Origin: Candidatus Edwardsbacteria bacterium
Lineage (GTDB): Bacteria; Edwardsbacteria; AC1; EtOH8
DNA: 64,000 nt
Direction of reading: 5' to 3'
Assembly (NCBI GenBank): GCA_031082425.1
Contig: JAVHLB010000004.1
Location: forward strand, 186,001 to 250,000
This document shows, one piece after another, positions 43,201 to 51,908 of this stretch. The notes beneath the pieces were generated by a model. The model did no database searches, was not told where the DNA came from, and worked only from the letters and a program-made list of their open reading frames with translations. Made by a program: the position numbers and the translations under genes. Position 1 is the stretch's first letter. Each line of letters opens with the position of its first letter.

Positions 43201-43910
43201 AACAACATCATCATTTTGTCGGCCATCTGCTTGGCGGCCGAGGGCCCGATGATCATCGAGGCGTCCTTCTGCAGGGCGTAGCAGAACTTCATCACCGAAT
43301 CCCTGGTCAGCTTGGAGGTGTTCAATTTATGGTCGGAGAGCTGGTTCTCGTAGATGGTGGCGCCCAGCTCGCCCAGGGCCTCCTCGGCCAGGGCCAGGAT
43401 CTTCTCCAGGATGGAGGCTTCCACCGTGGTGGGCGGCTTGGGAGCCGGAGGCTTGGCCGGCGCCTGGGCCGGCGCCGGGGCCGAAGCGGGCTGCTGAACC
43501 GGCGCTGTTTTGACCGAGGCGGCCACCACGGTCTGGGGCACGGCTGGCGGGGCCGGGGCCGGGGCCGGCTGCTGGGCCATTATCAGCATTTCCTTTAAAG
43601 CCCCGTCCAGGGCCGAATCTATCACGCTGACATCGGCGGTGATATCGGTCAGCAGGTTCAAAAATCCCTTGTCGCTGCGCCGGATGAACAGCCGGCTGCC
43701 CCCGGTGTTGACCATCATCCGGTTTATCCTGAACTGGGCCACCTGGGAGAGCGCTTCGAAGGTCTGGGCCAGCACCATCACCGCCCGCTTGGCGTTCTCC
43801 TGGACGAACGACGAGGAGAGCGACTGGGAGACAAAGCTGCTGTCGTCCCCCACGAAAAAGCTCCCGGTGACGCCGGGCAGGCTGGACAATCGTATCAGTA
43901 ATTCTTCCAT
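43194..43910 (-). CDS. Roadblock/LC7-like protein with Pro/Ala linker and helical C-terminal domain
   Basis: A 238-residue protein. Residues 1-110 look like a roadblock/LC7 fold (LIRLSSLPGVTGSFFVGDDS, then RMMVNTGGSRLFIRR). A low-complexity Pro/Ala linker (about 113-165) joins it to a helical domain (ILEKILALAEEALGELG to the end). Roadblock proteins regulate small GTPases, as MglB does in gliding bacteria, but no GTPase gene is present here. It is the last of a three-gene operon. Confidence 0.65.
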   Translation of the reverse strand: MEELLIRLSSLPGVTGSFFVGDDSSFVSQSLSSSFVQENAKRAVMVLAQTFEALSQVAQFRINRMMVNTGGSRLFIRRSDKGFLNLLTDITADVSVIDSALDGALKEMLIMAQQPAPAPAPPAVPQTVVAASVKTAPVQQPASAPAPAQAPAKPPAPKPPTTVEASILEKILALAEEALGELGATIYENQLSDHKLNTSKLTRDSVMKFCYALQKDASMIIGPSAAKQMADKMMMLLK

Positions 43911-43915
43911 GGCCG

Positions 43916-44611
43916 CTACCTCTTTTCCGCCGCCAGCCGGGATATCACGGCCTGGAACTTCTGTTTGACCTCCACGAAACCGATGGAGGCGATGGCCTTC
44001 TTGCAGGTCAGGTTCACCAGTTTCTCAAAGGCGTCCCCCACCTCTTTCTTGGAGATATCGGTCTTGACCCCGCTGCGGGCGGTGACCAGCCCCGCCCCGG
44101 CCTCCAGCATCCTGTCCAGCCGGCCCTGGGGATCGACGTTCTTGATCTCCTTGTCCAGCATCTCCTGCCACTCCTTGGCTTTTTCGCCCTTGGATCCGAA
44201 TTCCTCCAGCAGCATGTTCAGCAGAATTACCTTCTGTTTGAGCAGTTCCTCGGCCTCGGAGATCTCGGTCATCTTGTCCTCGGAGAGCAGCTCTATGGGG
44301 TTTATCTGGGTGGCCCACCAGGGAACCTGGGCCCCGTCCAGCTGCACCCCCAGATAGGCCGTCCCGACCGGCATGATCAGCATCTTATGGCCCTCGCCCT
44401 CGGCCACCACCGAATTCAGATTGCCCAGATCCAGGTTGGAGGTGATCACCTCCGCGGCCGAACCGATAAAAGCCACCACCTCGCCCAGGTTGCCCGGGGC
44501 GCCGGCGGAGGCCTTTATTGTGGACCCGTCCTCCTTGGAGACGGCGGCGCTGCACTTGACGCCCTCCATCTTCAGGACGCTGTCCATCAGCTCAGCTGGT
44601 TCCTTGGCCAT
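43916..44611 (-). CDS. Roadblock-like protein with C-terminal domain shared with the DUF4388 protein
   Basis: A 231-residue protein. The N-terminal 115 residues resemble a roadblock/LC7 domain (LMDSVLKMEGVKCSAAVSK, KMLIMPVGTAYLGVQLDG). The C-terminal part (about 125-231) matches that of the upstream gene: MLLEEFG.KG, then SDIS/TDIS-K-EV and a KFQAV/KYQAV end. That domain is not one I can name. The gene starts 37 bases after its neighbour. A scaffold or regulator with the other two proteins is inference. Confidence 0.65.
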   Translation of the reverse strand: MAKEPAELMDSVLKMEGVKCSAAVSKEDGSTIKASAGAPGNLGEVVAFIGSAAEVITSNLDLGNLNSVVAEGEGHKMLIMPVGTAYLGVQLDGAQVPWWATQINPIELLSEDKMTEISEAEELLKQKVILLNMLLEEFGSKGEKAKEWQEMLDKEIKNVDPQGRLDRMLEAGAGLVTARSGVKTDISKKEVGDAFEKLVNLTCKKAIASIGFVEVKQKFQAVISRLAAEKR

Positions 44612-44648
44612 AATCTCTCCATCAACGCTTTAAAAATATCCTGCCCCT

Positions 44649-45518
44649 TTAGCCGCTCTTGACCAGCTTCTGGACAGCCTGGTATTTGTGTTTGGCCAGC
44701 ATCGGCCCGTATTCCTTGACGCCCTTCTGGTGCATGGCCTCGGCCACCTGGTCCCATACCTGGACCACCTCATCCCGGCTGATGTCGGACTTGGTGCCGT
44801 CCTTTATCTTGACCACAAAATCGGTGAACTCCACGTGGCGGGCCAGGTTGCCATTCTTATCGCCGGCCGCCAGGGTGGTTTTGGCCAGTTCCACCCAGGG
44901 CACCACCCCGGTCCCCTTGACCCCGAATTCCTCCAGCATCAGGTTTACGAAATCCACCTTGGCCTGCAGGGTCCGCTCCACCTCATGGGGGTCCACCACC
45001 AGGTTCTTGGCCAGGAACCAGGAGATGGTCTTGACCACCTCCAGCACCCCCAGCTTGCTCTCGTCGATGATGGCCCGGATGTCGCGCTTGCCGTTGACCA
45101 GGGCCAGTATGGTCCAGTCGCTGCGCCGGATGGTGACGGCCGATTCCTCGGGGGCCTGGGCGGTCCTGACCAGGGTGGTATCGAAGGGAGGGAGGCTCTT
45201 TAATATCTCGTCCATCTCCAGGCGCCGGCGGTCGCCCTCCTGCAGCAGGGCGTCGGCCCCGTCCTTGATGGTCTCCTCGGAGGCCTTGGCCCCCGGGGCG
45301 AATTTTACCTCGCCGGATGATTCCAGGCACAGGCCGTAAACCGCTTCGCTGCCCTTGATGTCGCCGTAAACCGCATGCACCGCCCGGCCCTTGTCGAAGT
45401 AGATCTCGCCAAAGTTCTTCCCGGCCTTGACGGTGATCACCCCGGTCTTCTGGAAGTGGGCCAACAGATAGATTATCTCAGTAAGATGGAAATCTGACAG
45501 ATTGGTTTGGAGGCTCAT
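44649..45518 (-). CDS. DUF4388 (PATAN-like) protein
   Basis: A 289-residue protein. The DUF4388 domain (about 1-120) opens SLQTNLSDFHLTEIIYLLA and has GVITVKAGKNFGEIYFDKGR and AVHAVYGDIKGSEAVYGL, the usual features. A winged-helix-like middle part (RRSDWTILALVNGKRDIRAI) follows. The last 100 residues form the domain shared with the next protein (LMLEEFGVKG, SDISRDEV, KHKYQAVQKL). DUF4388 proteins are cytoplasmic partners in two-component and gliding systems of delta-proteobacteria and cyanobacteria. First gene of the operon, after promoter 45578. Confidence 0.8.
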   Translation of the reverse strand: MSLQTNLSDFHLTEIIYLLAHFQKTGVITVKAGKNFGEIYFDKGRAVHAVYGDIKGSEAVYGLCLESSGEVKFAPGAKASEETIKDGADALLQEGDRRRLEMDEILKSLPPFDTTLVRTAQAPEESAVTIRRSDWTILALVNGKRDIRAIIDESKLGVLEVVKTISWFLAKNLVVDPHEVERTLQAKVDFVNLMLEEFGVKGTGVVPWVELAKTTLAAGDKNGNLARHVEFTDFVVKIKDGTKSDISRDEVVQVWDQVAEAMHQKGVKEYGPMLAKHKYQAVQKLVKSG

Positions 45519-45577
45519 AAATGGAAAATAATGGGTATTAGAAAATTTTTGTAACTTCTTTTATACCTAATATATTA

Positions 45578-45606
45578 AGTCTAATTGAAAATCTCCCATC
45601 TGTCAA
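45578..45606 (-). promoter_or_regulatory. Sigma-70-type promoter of the DUF4388/roadblock operon
   Basis: On the minus strand a perfect TTGACA (45606-45601), a 17-base spacer and TAGACT (45583-45578). The expected start leaves a leader of about 55 nt. A second possible -10 (TATAAA) lies 15 bases downstream. Confidence 0.68.
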
Positions 45607-45615
45607 CAAAAATTT

Positions 45616-46392
45616 TTATCCTTGGGCATATATCAGCCCCGTCCTAAACCTTCCGGCGGCCTTTTCCTCGTCTGGGGTCGGGGACCCCGGAGCCAATTCC
45701 AGGTCCCATGATCCCCTGAAACCATCCTCCATGCCGGTTGCCACCTCGTCGAAAGCCGGTGCCCGCCCCAGGATATCCCTCAGGGTCCCCGCCCGGACCT
45801 CCCGGGGATCACAACTGAAAAACTTATGCTCCTGCCCGCAGTTCATCAGCAGGGAGCCCTGCTGGAGAATGACGCCGTTCATCCGGCGCTGGGCGCTGCC
45901 GATGAGCTTTTTGCCTCCGGCGGTGATCTCGTAACGCCCGGCGGCGGCAAAGCACAGGGCCGAGGCTGCGGCCGAGACATCAGGAACCTCCGATCTCACC
46001 ATCTCGGCATCCACCCCCAATATTTTCAGGCCCGCCAAAAGTCCCTGGGCGATGCGTCCATAGGTCTCCATGATGGTCCCGCCTATCACCGGGTCGTCCT
46101 CCCGGGCGATCACGCTGTAGGTGAATTCGTCCTGATGCATCACCGCCCTCCCCCCGGTGGGCCGGCGGACTATGTCAAAACCGGCCCGGTGGCAGGCTTC
46201 GATATCCAGGTCTTTTATCTTCTGGTTGTATCCCAGGGATACCGCCGGGGGGCTCCACCCGAAGAAGCGTATCACCGGCAGCGATGCGCCGGATCCCACC
46301 GAATGCACCAGGGCCTGGTCCAGGGCCATATTGTAGGCCCCGTCATTCAGGCCGGTATTGAGAAGGCGCCACCGATGTCTTTCGGTGCTCAT
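45616..46392 (-). CDS. lipM: Octanoyltransferase LipM-like (lipoate-protein ligase A family)
   Basis: A 258-residue BPL_LplA_LipB-family enzyme. Motifs are YNMALDQAL, VIRFFGWSPPAVSLGYNQ, RRPTGGRAVMH (76-86) and, after Cys147 in ALCFAAAGRYEI, GGKKLIGSAQRRMNGVILQQGS (broken at 159-168 and 169-180). The active-site Cys and lack of an adenylation domain favour an octanoyl-ACP:GcvH transferase (LipM) over a true lipoate ligase. The glycine-cleavage gene gcvPB at 57-58.5 kb gives it a plausible client, though GcvH is not in the window. The start is immediately after the TAA of a TPR remnant. Confidence 0.85.
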   Translation of the reverse strand: MSTERHRWRLLNTGLNDGAYNMALDQALVHSVGSGASLPVIRFFGWSPPAVSLGYNQKIKDLDIEACHRAGFDIVRRPTGGRAVMHQDEFTYSVIAREDDPVIGGTIMETYGRIAQGLLAGLKILGVDAEMVRSEVPDVSAAASALCFAAAGRYEITAGGKKLIGSAQRRMNGVILQQGSLLMNCGQEHKFFSCDPREVRAGTLRDILGRAPAFDEVATGMEDGFRGSWDLELAPGSPTPDEEKAAGRFRTGLIYAQG

Positions 46393-46737
46393 TTATTTTT
46401 TCATCCTTTCGGCGGCGGAGACCGCCCGGCGGTATCCGTCGGCCACTGCGCTGTCTTTTATTCCTGATTTCATCGCCATCCCCAGATTCTGGGCGGCCTT
46501 TTCATACTGGCCCAGACGCAGCTGGACCTCGCCCCAGAAAGCCGCCAGCCAGACATCACTATAGCCGTTAATGAAGGCCTTGGAAAATGATTCATCGGCC
46601 CTGGGCCAGTCCTGCAGGGCAGATAATCAAACCCAGGTGAAGCGCCCGTTGAAGAAAGAAGCCGCGAACCATGCGAGTAAAAACAAAAACCCGGTGATTA
46701 TCGGCTTCCCCTTGATGGTGTTCGTCTTGCTATCCAA
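46393..46737 (-). pseudogene. Remnant of a TPR membrane protein, interrupted by a stop
   Basis: In one frame from TTG 46737 there is a 36-codon segment with a membrane helix (PIITGFLFLLAWFAASFF), then TGA at 46629-46627, then 77 open codons without an ATG. The latter encode TPR-like sequence (WPRADESFSKAF, RLGQYEKAAQNLGMA) and stop right before the lipM ATG. A full member would have several TPRs between the helix and this end, so an internal deletion and a nonsense codon are likely. Confidence 0.65.
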
Positions 46738-46806
46738 TTTTAAACCCGCCGGGATCAATAGCCCTGGTCCAATTATTCAGCGAAGTTCTGACTTGATATG
46801 ATCTCA

Positions 46807-48477
46807 TTATTTTTCTTTGGCGCTATCGTTTTCAATGAATTCCAGGGCGCTGCCGGCAGGCCTGAAAAAGGGATCCTTCTCCAGGGCCAGCCGATACCAA
46901 TGGGATGCATCCCGTACCAATCCCCTTTGCTGATAGCAAAGCCCGATATTATAGTAGACCACCGGGGATCTGGGGCTCAGGGCGGCGGCTTTTTTATATT
47001 CCCCCTCAGCCTGGGCATATTTCCCCATCATGAAATACAGCACTCCCAGGTTATTGACAGCATCAATATTATCGGGCCTTATTTCCATGGCTTTTTGGTA
47101 ATGCACTATCGCCGAATCGGCCTGCCGCCTTTTGGCATACTCATTGGCCAGGTTGAAGTGAGCCAGAAAACTTTGGGGGGAGGTCCGGGCCATCTCCCTG
47201 AAAAGGGTATGATCGCTTTCCCACACCCGGTTCTGACGGACGGTTTTATATCCCAAAAAAGAACCGTAGATTACCAGCAAGACAATCGTCGCATACTTCC
47301 AGGTTCTTTGCTTGATTCTGCCAATCAATTTTACGAAAGCCCAGGCCAAAAGCAATGCTATCCCCAGCGAAGAAAAGAAAACAAACCTTTCTCCGAATTC
47401 AACATTACTGGTATTTCGAACCAGGCCCATGGCCGGCAAACTGCCCCACAAAAACAGCACGCTGGAAAAAGCGACAATAACATCTTTCCATTTTCTGGAC
47501 AGATATATCAATACCGCCGGCAATGCCAATAACAGAAGGCTGCCTATCCATCCGGACAAGCCGGCTTTAAACACCTCGGTATAATAAGTGCTGAGGTCGG
47601 CCGGCCAAAGTATCAGCTTGAGATATCTCCAGTTTTTGGGAGCGATGGTCCCGATGGCTGAAAAATCCAAGATGTCTTTCTGCCAGTAAAGGTTGTTTTT
47701 AAGAACCAGATACCGGGCGGTCAAAAACAGCAGGAATATCGCCAGATAATAAACATGCTCGAAACGCCAGATATTTTTCTTCCGGCCGTGACTCTGCAGC
47801 AATTCCATGCTGAGCAATATCACCGGGAACACCACGGCGATCTCTTTTGAGCCCAAGGCGACCAGCCAGGAGATCACCGAGACGATCAACCGCCATATTT
47901 TATTGTCTTTTCTCCATTTCCAGTAAAAGTAAAGAGAGCCTATTATAAAAAGAGCGGCGGTCAGATCCGTCCTGCCGTTTATAAATGCCACCACCTCGGT
48001 ATGTATCGGATTAAGCAGGTATAACAAGGAGGCTAAAAAAGCCAGCCACCGGTGGGAAGATAAATCCCAGACCAGGGCATACCAGAAGACCGCCAACAGG
48101 GCCATCATAATAACGTTGGTCAGATGAAAGGGGAAAGGGTTTTGCCCCCAGATCAATTTGCTCAAGCCGAACGACAACAGTATTATCGGCCGGTAATAAT
48201 TGCTGGAGTTGTTCTTTTCCGCATCCAACGACTGGCTCCACGGCTGATAATTGGTGACAAACACTTTGCCCAGATCAGCCCAAGCCCCGACCCCGGCGTT
48301 ATGGTTGATGGCATATAGATCGTCAAAAACGAATTGATTCTGCAGCGAGTTGCCGTAGACCGCAAAGGTCAAAACCACCAATGCCAGCGCCATCCAGTAT
48401 TTACCGAGCAAAAAGGCCGGCCGGTTTTTGCCTGGCTCCTGGCTGACGCATGATTTCATTTTTTCCGGTCCGGGCAT
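46807..48477 (-). CDS. TMTC-like membrane glycosyltransferase fold with C-terminal TPRs
   Basis: A 556-residue protein with about ten membrane helices followed by TPR repeats (from about 440: AHFNLANEYAKRRQADSAIV, NNLGVLYFMMGKYAQAEGEY, YYNIGLCYQQRGLVRDASHW). After the first helix comes FVFDDLYAI with the double Asp of GT-C enzymes. The layout matches TMTC-type O-mannosyltransferases and related bacterial proteins of unknown acceptor. It is 12 bases after a membrane-protein gene of the MutL-type operon, so it may be read through from there. ATG 48459 is a possible alternative start. Confidence 0.8.
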   Translation of the reverse strand: MPGPEKMKSCVSQEPGKNRPAFLLGKYWMALALVVLTFAVYGNSLQNQFVFDDLYAINHNAGVGAWADLGKVFVTNYQPWSQSLDAEKNNSSNYYRPIILLSFGLSKLIWGQNPFPFHLTNVIMMALLAVFWYALVWDLSSHRWLAFLASLLYLLNPIHTEVVAFINGRTDLTAALFIIGSLYFYWKWRKDNKIWRLIVSVISWLVALGSKEIAVVFPVILLSMELLQSHGRKKNIWRFEHVYYLAIFLLFLTARYLVLKNNLYWQKDILDFSAIGTIAPKNWRYLKLILWPADLSTYYTEVFKAGLSGWIGSLLLLALPAVLIYLSRKWKDVIVAFSSVLFLWGSLPAMGLVRNTSNVEFGERFVFFSSLGIALLLAWAFVKLIGRIKQRTWKYATIVLLVIYGSFLGYKTVRQNRVWESDHTLFREMARTSPQSFLAHFNLANEYAKRRQADSAIVHYQKAMEIRPDNIDAVNNLGVLYFMMGKYAQAEGEYKKAAALSPRSPVVYYNIGLCYQQRGLVRDASHWYRLALEKDPFFRPAGSALEFIENDSAKEK

Positions 48478-48489
48478 ATTGCTACCCGA

Positions 48490-49095
48490 TCATTTAAGTA
48501 TGTGAAGCCAGTTGCCCAGCAGGAACTGCATCTGGCCTATCAACAGTGATATCCGGGCCATCACGGTGTAGCCGAAGGCCGCCCCGAAGGCGATCATCAG
48601 GTACCACACCCCCAGCTGGGCGGTCCCGCCCACCAATCCCTTGTGCTGGGCCGAGAAGAAGAAGTAGACCAGGGTGGTCAGCACCCCGCCCACGAACAGG
48701 ACATTGTTGAGCGAGTTCAGCGGCATGGCGGTGGCCTGCACCTGGGCTAGGACATCGGCCGACAGGAAGGCCATCACGGTCAGGCCGGCCCCGATGCCCA
48801 CCACGAAGGACAGGGGGAACCGGATCAACCAGTTGAGCTTGCGGGAGAAGGCGAAGAATATCATCAGCCCCAGTATCCCGGGGATTATCAGATAGAACTT
48901 GTGGGCGAAGTCGCGGTACAGGGGGGTCAGCAGGTTGGGCAGCACCACATTGTGGTATTCGGCCGCCACGAAATAGCCGGCCGAGACCCCCACGTAGACA
49001 TGCTCGGCGAATTTGTAGAGCGGGTTGTCCTTGTACAGAAAGCTGTAGATGCACAGCACCAGCAGGGCCGCCAGCCAGGTTCCGAATACTGCCAT
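48490..49095 (-). CDS. Membrane protein of the MutL/DUF6754 operon (six-helix)
   Basis: A 201-residue integral membrane protein with about six hydrophobic segments (2-20, 33-49, 68-86, 92-115, 129-152, 158-180). It has no motif I can name. ATG 49095 follows GGAGGAGAAG, so the ten codons upstream in the open frame are not part of it. One base separates it from the preceding gene. Its tight linkage with four other genes in the same order suggests a subunit of a membrane complex. Confidence 0.78.
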   Translation of the reverse strand: MAVFGTWLAALLVLCIYSFLYKDNPLYKFAEHVYVGVSAGYFVAAEYHNVVLPNLLTPLYRDFAHKFYLIIPGILGLMIFFAFSRKLNWLIRFPLSFVVGIGAGLTVMAFLSADVLAQVQATAMPLNSLNNVLFVGGVLTTLVYFFFSAQHKGLVGGTAQLGVWYLMIAFGAAFGYTVMARISLLIGQMQFLLGNWLHILK

Positions 49096-49096
49096 G

Positions 49097-49939
49097 TTAC
49101 TTCTCCTCCCTCTTGCGGATGGCAAAATAGGCGATGTTGCCGATGATGATGAAGGCGATGATCAGGAAGTGCCCCAGGCTCTGGGCCGACATCCCGGTGG
49201 TGGCCATGGCCGGGCGGCCTATCAGCATCTCGTACTCGGCCGCCCCCCGCATGCCGCCCATCAGGCCCTGCAGCTGGTTGGACTGCAGGTAGGCCGAGAA
49301 CTCCGGGGCCGAGACCGCGGTGCAGCCGCCGGTGACCGGGATCCGGAAGCGCTGCCAGGCGAACTGGATCCACATCAGCAGGCCGGGATCGCCGGCCGAG
49401 AAGGACACGATGGCGGCCACATCCTTCAGGGATCTGACTTTTCTCATCAGCGGCAGGGTGTCGGTCCGGTTGTGGTAATAATCCTGGGGAAAGGCGTCGT
49501 AGATGTTCTGGGCCATGGAGACCACCACCACATACTGGCCCGACTTGTAGCCCAGGTTGACGTAGTCGGTGCCGTAGGCCTTGCCGGGGAAATCCTTCCG
49601 GATCACCTCGCCGATCTGCCGCTCGATCAGCGGAATGCCGGTGACCCAGTGCCCCATCATCACCACCTTCAGGTCCTTGCGCATGGCGTGCCGCAGCATG
49701 GCGTCGGCCAGGGGATGCAGCTCCGGCATCGAGCCGGGATCGTAGTCCCAGGAGAACAGCACCGGGGTCCCGGCCGGCAGGCTGTCGATCAGATCGTAGG
49801 CCCGCCGCACGTCCTGGGAGATGGTCACCGGCATTTTCAGATCGACCAGCAGGGCCGCGGCCACCACCAGCCCCATGGCCAAAAATATCCAGCGGCGGTC
49901 CAGCTGGGTGAGTTTGGTCATCGTTTCCTTGAATCCCAT
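49097..49939 (-). CDS. Membrane-anchored protein of the MutL/DUF6754 operon (two-helix)
   Basis: A 280-residue protein with one helix near each end (about 17-34 and 256-275). The domain between them contains TPVLFSWDYDPGSMPELHPLADA (read as two pieces), MMGHWVTGIPLIERQI, GTDYVNLGYKSGQY and VSFSAGDPGLLMWIQFAWQ. I do not recognise the fold; the pattern of beta strands and a conserved D-Y-D-P suggests a ligand- or protein-binding domain. The reading is coupled to its neighbours by one-base gaps. Confidence 0.75.
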   Translation of the reverse strand: MGFKETMTKLTQLDRRWIFLAMGLVVAAALLVDLKMPVTISQDVRRAYDLIDSLPAGTPVLFSWDYDPGSMPELHPLADAMLRHAMRKDLKVVMMGHWVTGIPLIERQIGEVIRKDFPGKAYGTDYVNLGYKSGQYVVVVSMAQNIYDAFPQDYYHNRTDTLPLMRKVRSLKDVAAIVSFSAGDPGLLMWIQFAWQRFRIPVTGGCTAVSAPEFSAYLQSNQLQGLMGGMRGAAEYEMLIGRPAMATTGMSAQSLGHFLIIAFIIIGNIAYFAIRKREEK

Positions 49940-49940
49940 C

Positions 49941-50603
49941 TTAATTGCCTCCCCCGGTGGTCAGGTAGGACCGTTCGATACCCAGCAGCATCCGCAGGGC
50001 CATGGACACCGCCCCCAGGGCCGCCCCGATCTTGATGCCCCGCTGGCCGGCGGCGTTGGGGATGTCCATGATCCATTGGGTCAGCCCTTCCAGGGCGTTG
50101 GGGAATTTGGCCCCCAGCCAGGGAAGGTGGTGCCAGATGACGTTGCCCAGCGGGATCCGGCCGATCATGATGATGGTGGCGGCCACCAGCAGCAGGGTGG
50201 CCTCCTTGTTGCGGGCCCGAAAGGCCCGGTAGGCGGCCGAGGCGATGAAGAAGGCCAGCAGCGAGAACATAGCGGCCGACAGCGGCGCCATCACGTTGTC
50301 GTACAGCCAGTAGTATACCGTGCCCTCGCTGATGCCCCAGAACAGCCCGATCACCATCATCGACACCAGGCAGATCAGCAGCACCAGGCTGTAATACCAG
50401 CCGCTTTTTTGGCGGTGGATCTTGTCGGCATGCACCTGGATCAGATTGCCGATTCCCAGCACCAGGGTGAAGGCCACGATGATGATCTCCCAGGACTGCA
50501 TCTCCTGGGCCGATGCCGCGATGATCTTGTGCGGCACGAAGAAGGCCAGTATCATGTAGAACCCGGCCAGGAAAGTGATCGTCAATGGCAGTGTTTTTTT
50601 CAT
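49941..50603 (-). CDS. Six-helix membrane protein of the MutL/DUF6754 operon
   Basis: A 220-residue protein with six likely membrane helices (about 5-25, 38-57, 68-91, 98-128, 134-153, 190-211). A conserved-looking loop (IPLGNVIWHHLPWLGAKFP) lies between the fifth and sixth. Function unknown. It starts 13 bases after the DUF6754 gene with a GGAG site and is followed after one base by the next gene, so the four membrane proteins are made together. Confidence 0.78.
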   Translation of the reverse strand: MKKTLPLTITFLAGFYMILAFFVPHKIIAASAQEMQSWEIIIVAFTLVLGIGNLIQVHADKIHRQKSGWYYSLVLLICLVSMMVIGLFWGISEGTVYYWLYDNVMAPLSAAMFSLLAFFIASAAYRAFRARNKEATLLLVAATIIMIGRIPLGNVIWHHLPWLGAKFPNALEGLTQWIMDIPNAAGQRGIKIGAALGAVSMALRMLLGIERSYLTTGGGN

Positions 50604-50616
50604 TTCAGTGATCTCC

Positions 50617-51807
50617 TTACTGCGAGGCCAGCCAGCGGCTGGCGAAAAAGTGAAGCTGGGGATATTTCAGGGCCAGGGTCTCCAGGATGACGCCCAGAAT
50701 TATCAGACCGATGGCGATGGCCTTGCCCCAGTCCTGGGCCTTGATGGTGCCCATCAGCACCGGCTCCTTTGACAGGTAGGCCGAGGCGGCGTAGATCTCC
50801 TCGCCGATCAGGGTGTAGTCGCAGGCCGCCACGAAGAACGGCAGCTGGGTGATCATGGCGGTGCCGGCGATCTGGATGGCCCCGGTGGCATAGCCGGTCT
50901 CGGCCAGGATCAGGGACTCGGCGTAAAAGGTCCCGATCATGAAATTGGCCGCCGGTTTCTCGCGGATCATGATGCCGTCCACCCCGGCGGTGTAGGCGAA
51001 CTGCTCGTTGGTCAGGTAGCGGATGTTCTCGGCCCGGTAGGCGTCCGGCCGCCCGGCGTTCATGTAGCTGGCCTTGACGATCTCCTGGGCCAGGGTCATC
51101 ACCAGGGGATCGGAGCAGGGCACCAGCAGGGGGGTCTCATACTCGGCGGCCTTCTCGGCCACCCGCCCCAGGATCACCAGGCTGGCCAGGGTCTGGATGT
51201 CGGACACCGCCGACAGCCCCCCCGACGGCAGATACAGGATGGGGCGCCCCATCTCGGTGGCCCGCCCGATGGCCTCGTCCACCGCCGACAGACCGGTTAT
51301 CTTGCGGACAAACAGGGTGGCCCCCCTTCGGGCCCGCCAGATGAAGAACAGCACCAGCCCGGTAAAGAGGGCCAAAGCGACCACCAGGCTGACCCGCTGG
51401 CTGTTGAACCACGATGCCCGCGGAACCGCCGGTTCGCTGATCCGGGAAGCATACAGCCCGGCATCGGTGACCGCATCTATCCGATAGAAATACTTTTTCC
51501 CGTTGGCCAGCCCCTGATCCGAATATTCGCTGATCTTCGGCGCCATTTCGATGATCTGGGAAAACGGGCCCTCCGGCGTCTCGGCCCTCATTAATCGCAG
51601 CACCGATACCTGAGACCCCAAACCCGGATCGGCCGGCAGATCCCAGGTCACCAGCAGTTCTCCCCCGGCATCATTGGGAACATCATCCGCCTTCAGGTTT
51701 TCCACCATCAAGTTTGGGGGAGGCGGATCGTAAGCGGAAACAGCTTCGGAGAAGGATAGCCCGGCGGACAGCGCCAATAACGTCAATATCGTGATCCTTA
51801 ACCGCAT
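50617..51807 (-). CDS. FN3 and DUF6754 membrane protein
   Basis: A 396-residue protein. A signal or anchor helix (1-24) is followed by a fibronectin-type-III-like domain (about 28-130: LLVTWDLPADPGLGS, YFYRIDAVTDAGLYASRIS). A membrane helix (about 135-160) leads to a soluble part I assign to DUF6754: VRKITGLSAVDEAIGRATEM, ILYLPSGGLSAVSDIQTLAS, VDGIMIREKPAANFMIG and GTAMITQLPFFVAACDYTLIGEE. A last helix is near 360-380. The ATG at 51807 follows GAGGGG; the longer frame upstream is discounted. The function is unknown. Confidence 0.8.
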   Translation of the reverse strand: MRLRITILTLLALSAGLSFSEAVSAYDPPPPNLMVENLKADDVPNDAGGELLVTWDLPADPGLGSQVSVLRLMRAETPEGPFSQIIEMAPKISEYSDQGLANGKKYFYRIDAVTDAGLYASRISEPAVPRASWFNSQRVSLVVALALFTGLVLFFIWRARRGATLFVRKITGLSAVDEAIGRATEMGRPILYLPSGGLSAVSDIQTLASLVILGRVAEKAAEYETPLLVPCSDPLVMTLAQEIVKASYMNAGRPDAYRAENIRYLTNEQFAYTAGVDGIMIREKPAANFMIGTFYAESLILAETGYATGAIQIAGTAMITQLPFFVAACDYTLIGEEIYAASAYLSKEPVLMGTIKAQDWGKAIAIGLIILGVILETLALKYPQLHFFASRWLASQ

Positions 51808-51908
51808 ATTGACCCCTCTTTTCATTATGGTTGAAAAATTATGCCCGGTTCGATCTAAATCTCCCCGGACATGATTTAATTTCTCATTGTTTCGTCTGGT
51901 CGGCTGGA

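Noticed and set aside
46627..46629. TGA read as an amino acid inside the TPR gene
   Set aside because: TGA is used as a normal stop by many genes here (for example rnhB and trmD/rimM overlap), so a nonsense mutation in a pseudogene is simpler.
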